Shown here: positions 5,339-5,714 of the stretch, piece after piece
How the letters are laid out: each line of letters begins with the position of its first letter
How positions within the stretch are numbered: the first letter of the stretch is position 1
Source: Acidobacterium sp.
GTDB taxonomy: Bacteria; Acidobacteriota; Terriglobia; Terriglobales; Acidobacteriaceae
Assembly (NCBI GenBank): GCA_003152595.1
Contig: PMAM01000187.1
Location: 15,058 to 20,771, forward strand
Length of the DNA: 5,714 nt
Direction of reading: 5' to 3'
Notes under the pieces: model-generated
Database searches by the model: none
What the model saw: the letters and a program-made list of their open reading frames with translations, nothing else
Told to the model about the DNA's origin: nothing
Made by a program: the position numbers and the translations under genes

Positions 5339-5657
5339 TCCCCAGCACTCCCTATCCGGCAATCTAAGGAGAACCTGATGGAGTGCCGATTGCCCGAACG
5401 CGGAATTCTGGCAGTACCGCTTTTCCGCCGACGAAACAAAGACGAAGAAGCCAATCCACTGTTTCCTGCCTTTGGATCTGGTCGGACCAACAGAAGAATA
5501 TCTTCGCGAAATTCGCCCAATTCTGGTCGGAGATCGAAGCACCACCACTCTATTCGTAAACGAGTATGGTCGCGCGATGATCGCGAATTCAGTCCGTCAT
5601 CTGCTATGCGGTGTGTCACTTCGGTACGGGAAAAAGCGTTTGACACCTCACGTATGA
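5339..5657 (+). pseudogene. Decayed fragment of a third tyrosine recombinase (catalytic domain)
   Basis: From about 5397 the frame reads NAEFWQYRFSADETKTKK, the beta-hairpin with the catalytic Lys region. It continues with CFLPLDLVGPTEEYLREIRP, TTTLFVNEYGRAMIANSVRH and LRYGKKRLTPH, then V and a stop at 5655-5657. This is the order found in large XerC-like recombinases of the type with FRxxxTK and TPHxFRD motifs, but it breaks off at the His of the HxxR box. The box I arginine motif appears to be just upstream in a different frame: LPIRQSKENLMECRL at about 5348-5392. That implies an internal frameshift. No start codon with a ribosome site, core-binding domain or nucleophile Tyr is present. It is a relic and probably inactive. 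Family recognition is from memory; the fragment from 5397 on is the firmer part. Confidence 0.6.
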
Positions 5658-5684
5658 GCGCCGGAGGAAAAATAGGCCACAGAA

Positions 5685-5700
5685 CGCCGCGGGAGCGGCG
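5685..5700. repeat. GC-rich hairpin near the right edge
   Basis: CGCCGC (5685-5690) and GCGGCG (5695-5700) pair around the loop GGGA. The sequence runs on into CTTTGCGGCGG, which repeats the right arm. It could be a terminator-like hairpin or part of a repeat continuing beyond the window; too little is visible to say. Confidence 0.35.
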
Positions 5701-5714
5701 CTTTGCGGCGGAGT

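Noticed and set aside
5257..5646. 129-residue minus-strand open frame at the right end
   Set aside because: It is antisense to the recombinase remnant, which has recognisable motifs; the minus-strand translation has none.
5654..5714. Open plus-strand frame starting MSAGGKIGHRTPRERR and running off the edge
   Set aside because: It has no ribosome site and only 20 codons; the frame is also open, without meaning, through the remnant upstream. It cannot be supported as a new gene from this window.

Overview
The window looks like an accessory-region boundary in a GC-rich bacterial chromosome. The style of the ABC permease at the left edge, and of the tyrosine recombinases and their small helix-turn-helix partners, is what I associate with Acidobacteriota (Terriglobia). 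That assignment rests on recalled family resemblance, not on a database search.

Layout. Positions 2-1096 hold the 3' part of an FtsX/MacB-type ABC transporter permease and are probably ordinary chromosome. A good sigma70-type promoter (1182-1210) then drives a complete tRNA-Gln with anticodon CTG (1249-1322, CCA encoded). The stop codon of a complete tyrosine recombinase gene (int1, minus strand, 1351-2379) lies 28 bp past the tRNA 3' end. Int1 is preceded by, and overlaps by 14 bp, a small excisionase-like helix-turn-helix gene (2366-2620, minus). This is the classic architecture of an element integrated into the 3' end of a tRNA gene. No second copy of the tRNA 3' end is visible, so the far attachment site would lie beyond the right edge.

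About 600 bp without a supportable gene follow (2621-3222). They contain a 14-bp perfect palindrome and a 153-bp unit (3029-3181) with inverted ends and several nested hairpins, one preceded by GTAG, resembling a REP/REPIN or MITE-like palindromic element. To its right, transcribed rightwards, are a second small helix-turn-helix gene (3223-3666) and a second, unrelated tyrosine recombinase (int2, 3791-5154). Int2 is split into two frames by a -1 shift. All its catalytic residues are in the 3' frame, and a canonical A_AAG_GGC heptamer (4318-4324) sits at a position and phase where a -1 slip would join the two halves. Programmed frameshifting, simple mutation and sequencing error all remain possible.

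Two hairpins follow int2 (5163-5197). The last 400 bp carry a degraded fragment of a third tyrosine recombinase family (about 5339-5657), truncated just at the HxxR box.

Taken together, this is the left end of an integrated island, or a pile-up of successive integrations: two recombinase/helix-turn-helix modules diverge from a palindrome-rich spacer, and a decayed third recombinase sits beyond. No cargo genes such as defence, resistance or metabolism are visible here.
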